Positions 37,249 to 45,543 of a stretch of DNA of 64,000 bases are shown here, piece after piece. A program made the translations under genes and the position numbers. Positions within the stretch are counted from its first letter, which is position 1. Each line of letters starts with the position of its first letter. The notes under the pieces were generated by a model. It worked only from the letters and a program-made list of their open reading frames with translations. It was not told the DNA's origin and did not search any database. The stretch is from Exiguobacterium sp. Leaf196 (GTDB lineage Bacteria > Bacillota > Bacilli > Exiguobacteriales > Exiguobacteriaceae): the NCBI RefSeq assembly GCF_001423965.1, contig NZ_LMPV01000012.1, positions 62,001 to 126,000 of the forward strand, in the 5' to 3' direction.

Positions 37249-38433
37249 TCATTTACGGCGAACAAGAATACTTTTTGGATTGAGTTGTGGCATGGAAGGA
37301 GGAGTCGGGAAATCTTTCTGCTCCGGCTGCTCCCATACGACTTCAAATTTTTGACGCAACTTGTTGAACGCCTGCTCCACAGCTTTTTTCAATTGTGACG
37401 CATCAAGAGCGGGACTATCTGTCGTAATCGCAAGCAGTCCTCCGCGATTCGTCAAATGAATGACTTTTTGGATCCAAAGAGCGAGATCCTGTTCGGTCCG
37501 AAACTGACGTGTTCGTGTATTGACTTGTACGGGCGGATGGAACAAGACGACGTCAAAACGAGTCTTCTTATCCGCTTGTTCGATGTAGTCGAACGCATCC
37601 TGAACTAAAATCTTCTGTTTCTCAGGAGTAAAACTGTTCAACACAAGATTATCTTTTGTCTTATTTCGACTACGTGTCGAGAAATCAACGCTTGTCGTTT
37701 GAGTAGCCTCACCATAAAGGGCAGCTACCGTTAATGTTCCTGTATCAGAAAAGAGATTAAGTACGGTTTTTCGTTCGACGGAATCGAGAAGGATTCGGCG
37801 AAGTTCACGTTGGGCAATGTCAAAACCAGTCCGCATACCAGCATCCAAGTCATACTCATACAACACACCGTATTCTTGTGCGACTTCAGGAAAATCGCCT
37901 CGTTCCCCTTTCAAAAAGTCGTCGCCTTTGACGGGTTGAAGATCGACGAGGAAATCTCGTTTTTCATAAATGCTTCTGTAATTCAGTAGTGATTCAAGAG
38001 CTTCAAGAATCAATGGACGGAATGTATAGATGCCTTCATTTTCGAATGTAATAAGGTAATGATGATCGTAACAATCAATTGTCAAACCACCGATACCATC
38101 TCCTGCACCGTTAAAGATACGGAAGGCTTCTGAATACTCTTCAAAGAATTCGTTTCGTTTGTCTAATGCTTGTTCGAAAAGTTGTTTGAAGAAGTCGACA
38201 TCAATCGCTTCTTGCTCGTCCATTGAGAGAGTCCAACCGACACCTTTTTCTTGCTTGCCAAAATAACCAGTCGCGAGGTATTCTTTATGTTCTGTCATCA
38301 GATGGAGCAGTCCGCCTGCCTCTTTGACATGTTGTAAGGCTTCGAACATTTCCTTGCGTAACGCGGGATACCCGCTTCGAATCGATTCAATCCATTCTGG
38401 TTTGACAACGATCGGATAAAGTTCACGAGACAT
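37249..38433 (-). CDS. RlmI-like SAM-dependent methyltransferase, divergent
   Basis: 394 aa with an N-terminal PUA-like region (about residues 5-70), the family segment FNGAGDGIGGLTIDCYD near 107, and a Rossmann MTase domain (VLNLFSDTGTLTVAAL near 225). Two conserved features of the rRNA methyltransferase family are changed: the LDQR element reads IAQR, and the catalytic DPP motif reads HPPVQ. Activity as a C5-methyltransferase may be altered or lost. It lies at the left edge of the restriction-modification island. Confidence 0.78.
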   Translation of the reverse strand: MSRELYPIVVKPEWIESIRSGYPALRKEMFEALQHVKEAGGLLHLMTEHKEYLATGYFGKQEKGVGWTLSMDEQEAIDVDFFKQLFEQALDKRNEFFEEYSEAFRIFNGAGDGIGGLTIDCYDHHYLITFENEGIYTFRPLILEALESLLNYRSIYEKRDFLVDLQPVKGDDFLKGERGDFPEVAQEYGVLYEYDLDAGMRTGFDIAQRELRRILLDSVERKTVLNLFSDTGTLTVAALYGEATQTTSVDFSTRSRNKTKDNLVLNSFTPEKQKILVQDAFDYIEQADKKTRFDVVLFHPPVQVNTRTRQFRTEQDLALWIQKVIHLTNRGGLLAITTDSPALDASQLKKAVEQAFNKLRQKFEVVWEQPEQKDFPTPPSMPQLNPKSILVRRK

Positions 38434-38454
38434 GTAAGTTTCCTCATTTCTACT

Positions 38455-38507
38455 TGTGGATAAGTGGCATAATTATACCATAAATGGGGTTATCCACATG
38501 TGGATAA
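38455..38507. repeat. Cluster of three perfect DnaA-box 9-mers
   Basis: TGTGGATAA at 38455-38463, TTATCCACA at 38490-38498 and TGTGGATAA at 38499-38507. The last two form an 18-bp perfect palindrome, TTATCCACATGTGGATAA. All match the DnaA box consensus TTATCCACA. They lie between the RlmI-like gene and the methyltransferase gene. Confidence 0.85.
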
Positions 38508-38576
38508 CTGGCGATTTCGTTCTGTATTCATTCTTTCGAAAAATGAAATTTCGATCTATGCAATGATTATTTTGTT

Positions 38577-38585
38577 TGTTATAAT
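38577..38585 (+). promoter_or_regulatory. Extended -10 promoter of the m5C methyltransferase gene
   Basis: TG-T-TATAAT at 38577-38585, a perfect extended -10. No clear -35. Confidence 0.6.
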
Positions 38586-38620
38586 GAGTTTATTGATGTT
38601 ACGAAAGGACGTTCGTATTT

Positions 38621-39886
38621 ATGAGTAAATACATGAATTTAAATACTATTGAGTTGTTCGCTGGTGTTGGTGGATTTAGAGTAGGTCTAGAGAAAGCGAA
38701 TCCAGAGATTTTTAAAGTCGTATGGGGGAATCAGTGGGAACCTTCGAAAAAAGCGCAAGATGCATTTAACTGCTATGCGTCTAATTTTAAAGAAGGTATC
38801 CATTCGAACGAAGATATTACGAAAGTCAGTGATGAAGCATTCAAAAACTTGGATGCTCAACTGATTGTAGGAGGGTTTCCTTGCCAAGATTACTCTGTAG
38901 CTAGAAGTTTATCTGGCGAGAAAGGAATCCAAGGTAAAAAAGGCGTGCTTTTCTGGGAAATCAAACGAGTCATTGAAGCGACATCACCTAAATATGTCTT
39001 ATTAGAAAATGTAGATCGCTTATTGAAATCTCCTGCTAGTCAACGAGGAAGAGACTTTGCTGTCATGTTGGCTACATTCAGAGACTTGGGATATAAAGTC
39101 GAATGGAGAGTCATCAACGCAGCGGAGTATGGACAAGCTCAACGTCGACGCCGTGTTTTCATATTCGCGACTAGAAATGATTTAGGGTTCTCAAAAGAGC
39201 TAGAATCTTATGAATCGGATGACATACTATTCGAAAAAGGATTTTTTAGTCCAGCATTCCCTGTTAAGCATGAAGTCATTAAAAATCGAAAGTTAATCGG
39301 CAAACTACCAGATGACATCGTCGAAATTTCAGATAAGTTCTCAGCGAACTTCCACAATTCAGGATATATGGAGAACGGGAATTTCTACTCAATTCACACA
39401 GAACCAGTCTTCGAGAAACCGATATTGCTGAGAGACATTCTTCAACCTGAAGACAGCGTACCGGATAAATTCTATCTATCTGAAGCTGCTATCGAAAAAT
39501 TTAATTTCTTACGTGGACCTAAAAAAATAGAGCGAACTTCCGTTGATGGGCATAAGTATATCTACTCAGAGGGTGGCATGTCTGAAATCGATGATTTGGA
39601 TAAGCCTGGGCGTACGATGCTGACTAGTGAAGGAACGACGAATCGTAGTTCGCATGTAGTAGAGGTCAATGGGAGAAGAAGATTCTTGACGCCACTAGAA
39701 TGTGAGAGATTGAATGGTTTTCCTGATGAGTGGACGAATACGATGAGTGATCGAATGCGTTATTTCTGTATGGGTAATGCTTTGGTCGTAGGCTTGATTG
39801 AACGTATGGGAAAAAGAATCGAAGAAATCGAAAATAAGCATATGGAAGATATTCCGTTACAAGAAAAGTTCTTTTTGAACAATTAA
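38621..39886 (+). CDS. DNA (cytosine-5) methyltransferase, Sau3AI type
   Basis: 421 aa with all m5C motifs in order: I ELFAGVGGFRVGLE, IV GGFPCQDYSVA (catalytic Cys88), VI ENVDRLL, VIII QRRRRVF, X GNALVVGLIE. It should protect host DNA from the endonuclease encoded two genes downstream. The variable region with GEKGIQGKKGVLFW and SPASQRGRDF resembles M.Sau3AI (GATC), an inference. Base composition is more AT-rich than the flanks. A terminator follows. Confidence 0.92.
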   Translation: MSKYMNLNTIELFAGVGGFRVGLEKANPEIFKVVWGNQWEPSKKAQDAFNCYASNFKEGIHSNEDITKVSDEAFKNLDAQLIVGGFPCQDYSVARSLSGEKGIQGKKGVLFWEIKRVIEATSPKYVLLENVDRLLKSPASQRGRDFAVMLATFRDLGYKVEWRVINAAEYGQAQRRRRVFIFATRNDLGFSKELESYESDDILFEKGFFSPAFPVKHEVIKNRKLIGKLPDDIVEISDKFSANFHNSGYMENGNFYSIHTEPVFEKPILLRDILQPEDSVPDKFYLSEAAIEKFNFLRGPKKIERTSVDGHKYIYSEGGMSEIDDLDKPGRTMLTSEGTTNRSSHVVEVNGRRRFLTPLECERLNGFPDEWTNTMSDRMRYFCMGNALVVGLIERMGKRIEEIENKHMEDIPLQEKFFLNN

Positions 39887-39898
39887 TATAAGATTTGG

Positions 39899-39934
39899 GG
39901 TGCCTTGATTAGAATATCATGGCATCTTTTTTTG
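39899..39934 (+). terminator. Terminator after the methyltransferase gene
   Basis: GGTGCC-T-TGAT, loop, ATCA-T-GGCATC, then T7. Confidence 0.75.
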
Positions 39935-39995
39935 TTTTCTATGATTGCGATGAAGGGAATAGGATATCAATTGAATCATTCCGAGGAGGGGGAGT

Positions 39996-40469
39996 ATGGC
40001 GGTCAAGAATAAGAACTTAAGTAAAGTACGAGGTAAGGATACGAAAATGGAAGTGAAGGTAAGAAGCGAATTATGGCATCGTGGTTTACGTTATCGTAAG
40101 AACTATCGAAAGCTGCTGGGTACTCCTGATATTGCTTTTCCGGGAGTGCGGTTAGTGGTTTTTCTAGACTCTTGCTTTTGGCATGGTTGCCCCATTCATT
40201 ATAAACAACCCAAATCCAATGTCGATTTTTGGAGAAATAAAATCAAAAGAAATAGGGAGAGGGACAAGGAACAGACGGAACATTATTTATGTGAGAACTG
40301 GACTATATTAAGATTTTGGGAACACGAAGTCAATAATGATTTCGATAGAGTCATCAAAGAAATCGAAGATACCTATAAGAACTTAACTAAGCATCTTCCG
40401 GAAGATGCCGCTAGTCAGATTCATGAGCCCTTGGAAGAAGATTTTGATTTAGATAATCCATGTGATTGA
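39996..40469 (+). CDS. vsr: Very short patch repair endonuclease
   Basis: 157 aa. Vsr motifs: MSKVRGKDT-type N-terminus (here LSKVRGKDTKMEVKVR), GTPDIAFP with the catalytic Asp, FLDSCFWHGCP with the zinc/His-Cys region, FWRNKIKRNRERD. It nicks at T:G mismatches left by deamination of 5-methylcytosine, so it fits the adjacent m5C methyltransferase. GGAGGGGGAG ribosome site. The C-terminal 25 residues are acidic and outside the core. Confidence 0.92.
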   Translation: MAVKNKNLSKVRGKDTKMEVKVRSELWHRGLRYRKNYRKLLGTPDIAFPGVRLVVFLDSCFWHGCPIHYKQPKSNVDFWRNKIKRNRERDKEQTEHYLCENWTILRFWEHEVNNDFDRVIKEIEDTYKNLTKHLPEDAASQIHEPLEEDFDLDNPCD

Positions 40470-40505
40470 TATGATGATTGAGTTCAAGCCTCATAATACT
40501 ATTTT

Positions 40506-40514
40506 TGGTATAAT
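40506..40514 (+). promoter_or_regulatory. Extended -10 promoter of the endonuclease gene
   Basis: TG-G-TATAAT at 40506-40514, 19 bases before the TGAGGTG ribosome site. The endonuclease thus has its own promoter, separate from the methyltransferase. Confidence 0.65.
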
Positions 40515-40544
40515 GTCCATAAAATAGTTTAATGAGGTGTTTTT

Positions 40545-41882
40545 TTGAGAAAAGTTGACTATGACGTTGGTAATCCTATTGATATCGAAAGACATGCTAA
40601 AGGTTTGATTGGTAAAAGCTTCCGTGAAGTAATGCCTAAAGCCATTGAGAATAAATCGTCTAAAGGGAATTTAGGTAATCTATTGGAGGAACATTATTTC
40701 GGATATAAACCGAATTCTGATGCTGCTCCTGATTTTGCTGAAGCTGGAGTGGAGTTGAAACTCACACCATACAAGGAATTAAAGAAGGGTAATCGTTTTT
40801 CTGCTAAAGAGCGACTCGTTCTCAATATGATCAATTATCAAGATGTCGTTAAGGAATCTTTTGACGAAAGTAGTTTTTACTACAAGAATCGCCTTTTGTT
40901 GCTTGTGAACTACTTATGGCGTGAAGAGATGGAGCGTTTGGACTATCCGATCACGCATGCTCAATTATTCGAGTTTCCCCAAAAAGATTTGGAAATCATC
41001 AAAGCTGACTGGCAGTTCATAGTAGATAAGATTAAGAGAGGAGAAGCGCATCTTCTTTCAGAGGGAGATACGAGTTACTTAGGTGCATGTACGAAAGGTG
41101 CTAACAAAAACAGTTTACGTGAACAACCATTTTCGAATACGAAGGCTATGCAAAGAGCATTCTCTTTGAAAAGTTCTTATATGACAGTACTCTTGAATGA
41201 ATACATTTTAAAAGGGAAATCTACGTTCGAGAAAATGACTGATGATTTATCAGGAATGCGTTTGGAAGAATGGCTAACGATGCGGATGAATGAATTCAAA
41301 GGGCGATTAGTCATCGATTTAGAGCGACAGTTCGAAGTAAGTTCGAGTGCGAAATCAAAACTAGCAATATTAGCTTCTAAAATGCTTAACGCTTCTTTTG
41401 AAAACGCTGAGAAATCCGAGGAGTTCCAAAAAGCGAAAATCAAATTGAAAACTATCAGAATTGGAAAAAACGGAAAAATTAAAGAGAGCATGTCCTTCCC
41501 GGCGTTCAAGTATACTGAAATCGTTAATCAGTCATGGGAAGAATCTGATTTAAGAGAGATGTTTGAAACTACTAAATATTTATTCGTTGTTTTTCAAGAA
41601 AATCAAGATGAGGAATATACTTTCAGTCACTCAGTGGTGTGGAATATGCCGATAGATGTACTCGATAACGAAGTCAAAGTGGTGTGGGAGGAAACGGTTC
41701 GACGAATTCGAAGAAATGAAGAGAACTCGTTACCAAAAAAATCGGAGTTTTCGGTTTGCCACGTGAGACCTAAGGCCAAAAATAAAAAAGATACTTATCC
41801 TACACCATCAGGTAGACATGCGACGAAAAAATGTTTTTGGTTGAATAGTGAGTACATCATGAGTATCGTGAAAACTAATTAA
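40545..41882 (+). CDS. Sau3AI-family type II restriction endonuclease
   Basis: 445 aa from a TTG at 40545 with TGAGGTG five bases upstream. The N-terminal MutH-like nuclease has GNLGNLLEE and the D-x6-E-x-K active site D63, E70, K72 (PDFAEAGVELK). A second MutH-like region, presumed allosteric as in Sau3AI, fills the C-terminal half. Expected to cut GATC when unmethylated at cytosine. The weak TTG start and separate promoter would keep its level below that of the methyltransferase. MutH itself is much shorter. Confidence 0.9.
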   Translation: MRKVDYDVGNPIDIERHAKGLIGKSFREVMPKAIENKSSKGNLGNLLEEHYFGYKPNSDAAPDFAEAGVELKLTPYKELKKGNRFSAKERLVLNMINYQDVVKESFDESSFYYKNRLLLLVNYLWREEMERLDYPITHAQLFEFPQKDLEIIKADWQFIVDKIKRGEAHLLSEGDTSYLGACTKGANKNSLREQPFSNTKAMQRAFSLKSSYMTVLLNEYILKGKSTFEKMTDDLSGMRLEEWLTMRMNEFKGRLVIDLERQFEVSSSAKSKLAILASKMLNASFENAEKSEEFQKAKIKLKTIRIGKNGKIKESMSFPAFKYTEIVNQSWEESDLREMFETTKYLFVVFQENQDEEYTFSHSVVWNMPIDVLDNEVKVVWEETVRRIRRNEENSLPKKSEFSVCHVRPKAKNKKDTYPTPSGRHATKKCFWLNSEYIMSIVKTN

Positions 41883-41934
41883 AAATAAAAATGAGGATTA
41901 CTCTAGCGCTAGAGTAATCCTCATTTTTATTTTT
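41881..41934. terminator. Bidirectional terminator, 54-bp perfect palindrome
   Basis: The 27-base left half (AAAAATAAAAATGAGG...CTCTAGC) is followed directly by its exact reverse complement (GCTAGAG...). It starts in the endonuclease stop codon and ends at the last codons of the OsmC gene. Confidence 0.9.
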
Positions 41935-42376
41935 ACACGCGCTCCACAACAGCTTCAAGCGATACTTTGACATTACCAGCGAGTGCCCGCGTAATCATAC
42001 ACGAACCTTCTGCTTTTTCAGCGAGACGTTGCGCCTTCTCCACATCACGATCCGACAGATCGGCTGGTAATAAGAGTTTCGGACGATGAATGATCGCATC
42101 GTATGTGAAGACGCCGTTCGTGACATCAACGATGCCTTCAGATTCCATCGTTAAGGAGACTTTTGGGATGTTACTACGTTCAAGCATTGCGGCAAGCGTG
42201 ATGATATAGCATGTAGCAGCTGCCCCAAGTAACATCTCATCTGGATTCGTGCCAACCCCTGGACCATCCATAGCGTCCGGAATTGAAATTTTTGTTTTTA
42301 ACTCACCTGTCTCGATCTGACCGACATCATTGCGATTTCCCGGCCAGTCTGCAGTTAAATGAAAATGGTGCTTCAT
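41933..42376 (-). CDS. OsmC family peroxiredoxin-like protein
   Basis: 147 aa from the ATG at 42376 (GGAGGCG ribosome site). OsmC/SACOL1771 type: N-terminal MKHHFHLTADWPG, GTNPDEMLLGAAATCYI with the first Cys near residue 61, and a second Cys in EGSCMITRAL near 124. By family a thiol peroxidase for organic hydroperoxides. It is followed by genes for aldo-keto reductases on the same strand. Confidence 0.88.
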   Translation of the reverse strand: MKHHFHLTADWPGNRNDVGQIETGELKTKISIPDAMDGPGVGTNPDEMLLGAAATCYIITLAAMLERSNIPKVSLTMESEGIVDVTNGVFTYDAIIHRPKLLLPADLSDRDVEKAQRLAEKAEGSCMITRALAGNVKVSLEAVVERV

Positions 42377-42459
42377 GATCAATCGCCTCCATGCCTCCAT
42401 CATACGAAGTTCAGCATGATTTTTCGCCTATTCTGCTCATGTGCATAAGAAGAGAACGA

Positions 42460-43392
42460 TCAGCTAAAAATTTGGTCGATTTTTTCGATATCCTCTTGCG
42501 ATAACTGAACGTCTAACGTACGCAACGTATCTGTCACCTGATCCTGGCGTTTCGCACCAGGAATGATGGCATCGATTCCATCTTGTGCCAAATACCAGGC
42601 GAGTACGACGTGTGCGACTTCCGCATCGTGTGCTTCTGCGATCGGACGCAATTGATCGACTTTTGCGAGGTTTTGTTCAAAGACGTCTTTTTGGAACAAC
42701 GGGTCGTTTTTTCGTAAATCATCAAACGTCGTCTCTTTCGTATATTTCCCTGCCAATAACCCAGCGGCGAGTGGGAAGTACGGAACGAAGGACATACCGT
42801 TCTCAACGATGTACGGAAGTAACTCTTTTTCCGCATCCCGTTTAAACAGATTGTATTCTCCTTGATAGACGTCGACATGTCCGTCCTTGTTCGCTTCCTT
42901 CAATTGTTCGAGTGAAAAATTCGAGACACCAATCGCGCGAATTTTTCCTTCTTTTTTCAGTTCAGCAAGTGCAGCGACGGCTTCGTCCTTCGGTGTCGAC
43001 TCATCTGGGAAATGGATGTAATATAAATCGATATAGTCTGTTTTAAGACGTTTTAAACTCTCTTCGACCGATTGACGGAGAAAGTCAGGTGAGTTGTTCA
43101 TGACGACGTTTCCGTCAACGAACTGATGCGCACCTTTCGTCGCGAGGACGACATCTTCTCGAGCGACCGTGTCGTGCCAGACTTCACCGACGAGTTCCTC
43201 CGAACGTTCTGGTCCGTAGATGAAAGCTGTGTCGAGGAAATTGATTCCTTGCTGTAACGCGACACGAACGAGATCGCGTCCGGCTTGCTCATCGAGATTT
43301 GGATACAAGTTGTGTCCGCCGACAGCATTCGTACCGAGACCGATTGGGTGAACGAATAGGTTAGATTGACCGAGTTGAACATGTTTTGTCAT
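42460..43392 (-). CDS. Aldo/keto reductase
   Basis: 310 aa from the ATG at 43392 with AAGGAGGTCA. TIM-barrel AKR with catalytic Asp in FLDTAFIYG, Tyr in that segment, Lys in LATKGAH and His in YYIHFPD; C-terminal NADPH site [10 protein letters not shown]. Similar to IolS-like AKRs. Lies 13 bases after a second AKR gene and is likely cotranscribed with it. Substrate unknown, probably aldehydes or ketones. Confidence 0.9.
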   Translation of the reverse strand: MTKHVQLGQSNLFVHPIGLGTNAVGGHNLYPNLDEQAGRDLVRVALQQGINFLDTAFIYGPERSEELVGEVWHDTVAREDVVLATKGAHQFVDGNVVMNNSPDFLRQSVEESLKRLKTDYIDLYYIHFPDESTPKDEAVAALAELKKEGKIRAIGVSNFSLEQLKEANKDGHVDVYQGEYNLFKRDAEKELLPYIVENGMSFVPYFPLAAGLLAGKYTKETTFDDLRKNDPLFQKDVFEQNLAKVDQLRPIAEAHDAEVAHVVLAWYLAQDGIDAIIPGAKRQDQVTDTLRTLDVQLSQEDIEKIDQIFS

Positions 43393-43405
43393 GAAAATGA
43401 CCTCC

Positions 43406-44296
43406 TTAAATGATATCGAGTGGTTCTTTTTTTGTTGGTGCTGGGAACGCTTGATCAAGTGCAGCTAGCTCTTCTTTTGTTAAATTCAAAAGTGCGGCGC
43501 GACCGTTGGCTTCGACATGATGTGCTTGTCCTGCTTTAGGAATTGCGATGACGTCACCTTCACGCATCGCCCAAGCAAGTAAGATCTGTGCCGGTTCAAC
43601 ACCATGTGTCTCAGCGAGTTCCTCGACGGTCGGATGATTCAGGAGTTGATCACGCAGTGAACCACCTTCAGCTAGTGGACAATACGCCATTACTGGAATA
43701 CCATGTTCGCGTAGTAACGGGAGCAGTTCATACTCGATTCCGCGTGAGCCGAGGTGATAAAGTACCTGATTGACAGCACACTGGTCACCGTTTGGTAGTG
43801 CCAACAGTTCTTTCATGTCTGATACGTCAAAGTTCGATACACCCCAACGGCGAATCTTACCCTCTTGTTTTAAGGCTTCCAGTCCTTCAACGGTTTCCTT
43901 TAGTGGAATGTCGCCACGCCAGTGAAGAAGATAGAGATCAAGATAATCCGTACCGAGACGTTCAAGCGATTTGGAACAAGCTTTTTTTAACGCTTCCCCA
44001 CCAGCGTGATGAGGATAGACTTTCGAGACAAGAAAGACTTCTTCGCGTCGATCAGCGATTGCGTCGCGAATCAATTCTTCAGAGGCGCCTTCCCCGTACA
44101 TCTCTGCCGTATCGATGAGTTCCATTCCGCTATCGAGACCGACACGGAGTGCTTCGATTTCTGCTTCGTGCTTCTCCGACTCTTCTCCCATCCGCCACGT
44201 GCCTTGTCCGAGTGCGCGCACATGTGTCTGATCGGGAAACGTCACTGTTTTTTGCTTTAATGCAGCAAGTATCAACGTCTTTTCTGTTGTGTTCAT
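43406..44296 (-). CDS. Aldo/keto reductase
   Basis: 296 aa. Catalytic tetrad: [12 protein letters not shown] (Asp, Tyr), LVSKVYP (Lys), LLHWRG (His); NADPH site [24 protein letters not shown] ribosome site. Different AKR subfamily from its downstream neighbour (about 13 bases apart). The pair is probably one transcription unit for carbonyl reduction. Confidence 0.9.
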   Translation of the reverse strand: MNTTEKTLILAALKQKTVTFPDQTHVRALGQGTWRMGEESEKHEAEIEALRVGLDSGMELIDTAEMYGEGASEELIRDAIADRREEVFLVSKVYPHHAGGEALKKACSKSLERLGTDYLDLYLLHWRGDIPLKETVEGLEALKQEGKIRRWGVSNFDVSDMKELLALPNGDQCAVNQVLYHLGSRGIEYELLPLLREHGIPVMAYCPLAEGGSLRDQLLNHPTVEELAETHGVEPAQILLAWAMREGDVIAIPKAGQAHHVEANGRAALLNLTKEELAALDQAFPAPTKKEPLDII

Positions 44297-44382
44297 CGAA
44301 TTCCTCCTTTAAGTAGAGAGACAATAGTAGGATTTACCACGCGAACTCCGAACAAAAACGTCTTCTTCACAAGAAGGAGATG

Positions 44383-44868
44383 TCACCAATGCTCAAATAA
44401 AGGACCGTGATCACCGAGTACAGGATCTTGACCGGGACGTATCACCTGACGAATCCGTTGAAGATTTTCCGGACGTTCACTTGTTTGACCTATCAGTGTG
44501 TCGTAGTCTTGACCATTCGGATAGGCACCGATCACACGGAAGTGTCGACTTGTATCAAGTGCTTTGTGTCCTGTGCCTGCAGGAAGTAAGAGAACATCTC
44601 CACTCGTCAAGGTGAAGGTCTTACCGAGTGGACCACCGAGTTGGACGGTCGCATGTCCTTCGAGAATACCAATCACTTCATGGGCGATGCTATGATAATG
44701 ATGAAAATCAAAAATGCCATCTACCCAGCTATTGCGCCAGTCATGTGAATGGAAAGTCTGTTCGATGCGTGACGGTTCTTCAAATGCATGCCGATAAATC
44801 AACACCGGAAAATTAGGGTTATTCGGAATATGTCCGTCATCCTCAAAGTAAAATACCTCAACACGCAT
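44383..44868 (-). CDS. Cupin domain protein (YjlB-like)
   Basis: 161 aa. A single cupin with HHYHSIAHEVIGILEGHATVQLGG (metal His and Glu) and GDVLLLPAGTGHKAL (second motif). Start has GAAGGGAG. It matches the YjlB family of unknown function. Divergent from the small quinol monooxygenase gene, with an inverted repeat between them. Confidence 0.82.
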   Translation of the reverse strand: MRVEVFYFEDDGHIPNNPNFPVLIYRHAFEEPSRIEQTFHSHDWRNSWVDGIFDFHHYHSIAHEVIGILEGHATVQLGGPLGKTFTLTSGDVLLLPAGTGHKALDTSRHFRVIGAYPNGQDYDTLIGQTSERPENLQRIRQVIRPGQDPVLGDHGPLFEHW

Positions 44869-44916
44869 CTTCGTTGCTCCCTTCTCTGATGTGTTACAAA
44901 GTAATAATTCCCTCTA

Positions 44917-44932
44917 TAATTACCCGTAATTA
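44917..44932. promoter_or_regulatory. Inverted repeat in a divergent promoter region
   Basis: TAATTAC-CC-GTAATTA, a perfect 7-2-7 repeat. TTAC-AAA-GTAA (44894-44904) nearby is a smaller relative. Possible operator between the cupin and monooxygenase genes. Confidence 0.5.
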
Positions 44933-45024
44933 AATATCATCAATCGTCCGAGCATCTTTATGGCGTAACGAATCGGGAGGTGCTACGATGCTTAAGTTAA
45001 CGAAATTACAAAGGAGGCTTTCCG

Positions 45025-45306
45025 ATGATCGCCATCGAAGCAAAGTTAGAAGTACAACCCGCAAAACGAGAAGAATTTTTAGCAGCAACTAAAACATTAG
45101 TAGAAGGATCGCGTGCTGAAGCTGGAAACATCAGCTACGATCTGTTCCAAAGTACAGAAGACGAAAATGTCTTCATGATGATTGAAAAATGGGAAGACCA
45201 AGCTGCGATCGAAGCTCATAACACAAGTGCTCATTTCGGACAATTCGTTGCATTTGCTCAAACAGCTCTTGCTAAACCATTGGACGTTCAATCATTCCAA
45301 GCATAA
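45025..45306 (+). CDS. Putative quinol monooxygenase (ABM/YgiN fold)
   Basis: 93 aa, dimeric alpha-beta barrel type. MIAIEAKLEVQPAKREEFL, GNISYDLFQS and FMMIEKWEDQAAIEAHNTSAHF are typical of YgiN-like quinol monooxygenases. AAAGGAGG ribosome site. Probably oxidises quinols or related ring compounds, in keeping with the neighbouring OsmC and AKR genes. Confidence 0.85.
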   Translation: MIAIEAKLEVQPAKREEFLAATKTLVEGSRAEAGNISYDLFQSTEDENVFMMIEKWEDQAAIEAHNTSAHFGQFVAFAQTALAKPLDVQSFQA

Positions 45307-45339
45307 TGAAACGAGTTAGAAGCGAATGTAACACATAAG

Positions 45340-45385
45340 GAAGGTATTCTAGGTTTTGTGACCTAGGATATCTTTCTTTTTTGTT
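45340..45385 (+). terminator. Terminator after the monooxygenase gene
   Basis: AAGGTATTCTAGGT, loop TTTGTG, ACCTAGGATATCTTT, T-rich tail. The rest of 45386-45535 is AT-rich with no feature I can name. Confidence 0.75.
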
Positions 45386-45543
45386 TTATACAACGCGCTC
45401 CTTCGCTAGTTTATCTTCAGATGAAGATTTGATTAAAAATGTTCCACTTTTCTTTTACAATCACATAACATTTCATTAAAACTGTTAGTTTTTCCCTGAA
45501 TAGGGCATTATTCTTATAAAGACACGAAAAGGAGGCCTTTATC

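Noticed and set aside
38455-38507. Chromosome origin (oriC) from DnaA boxes
   Set aside because: No dnaA, dnaN, recF or gyr genes in the window, and no AT-rich unwinding element of the usual type next to the boxes.
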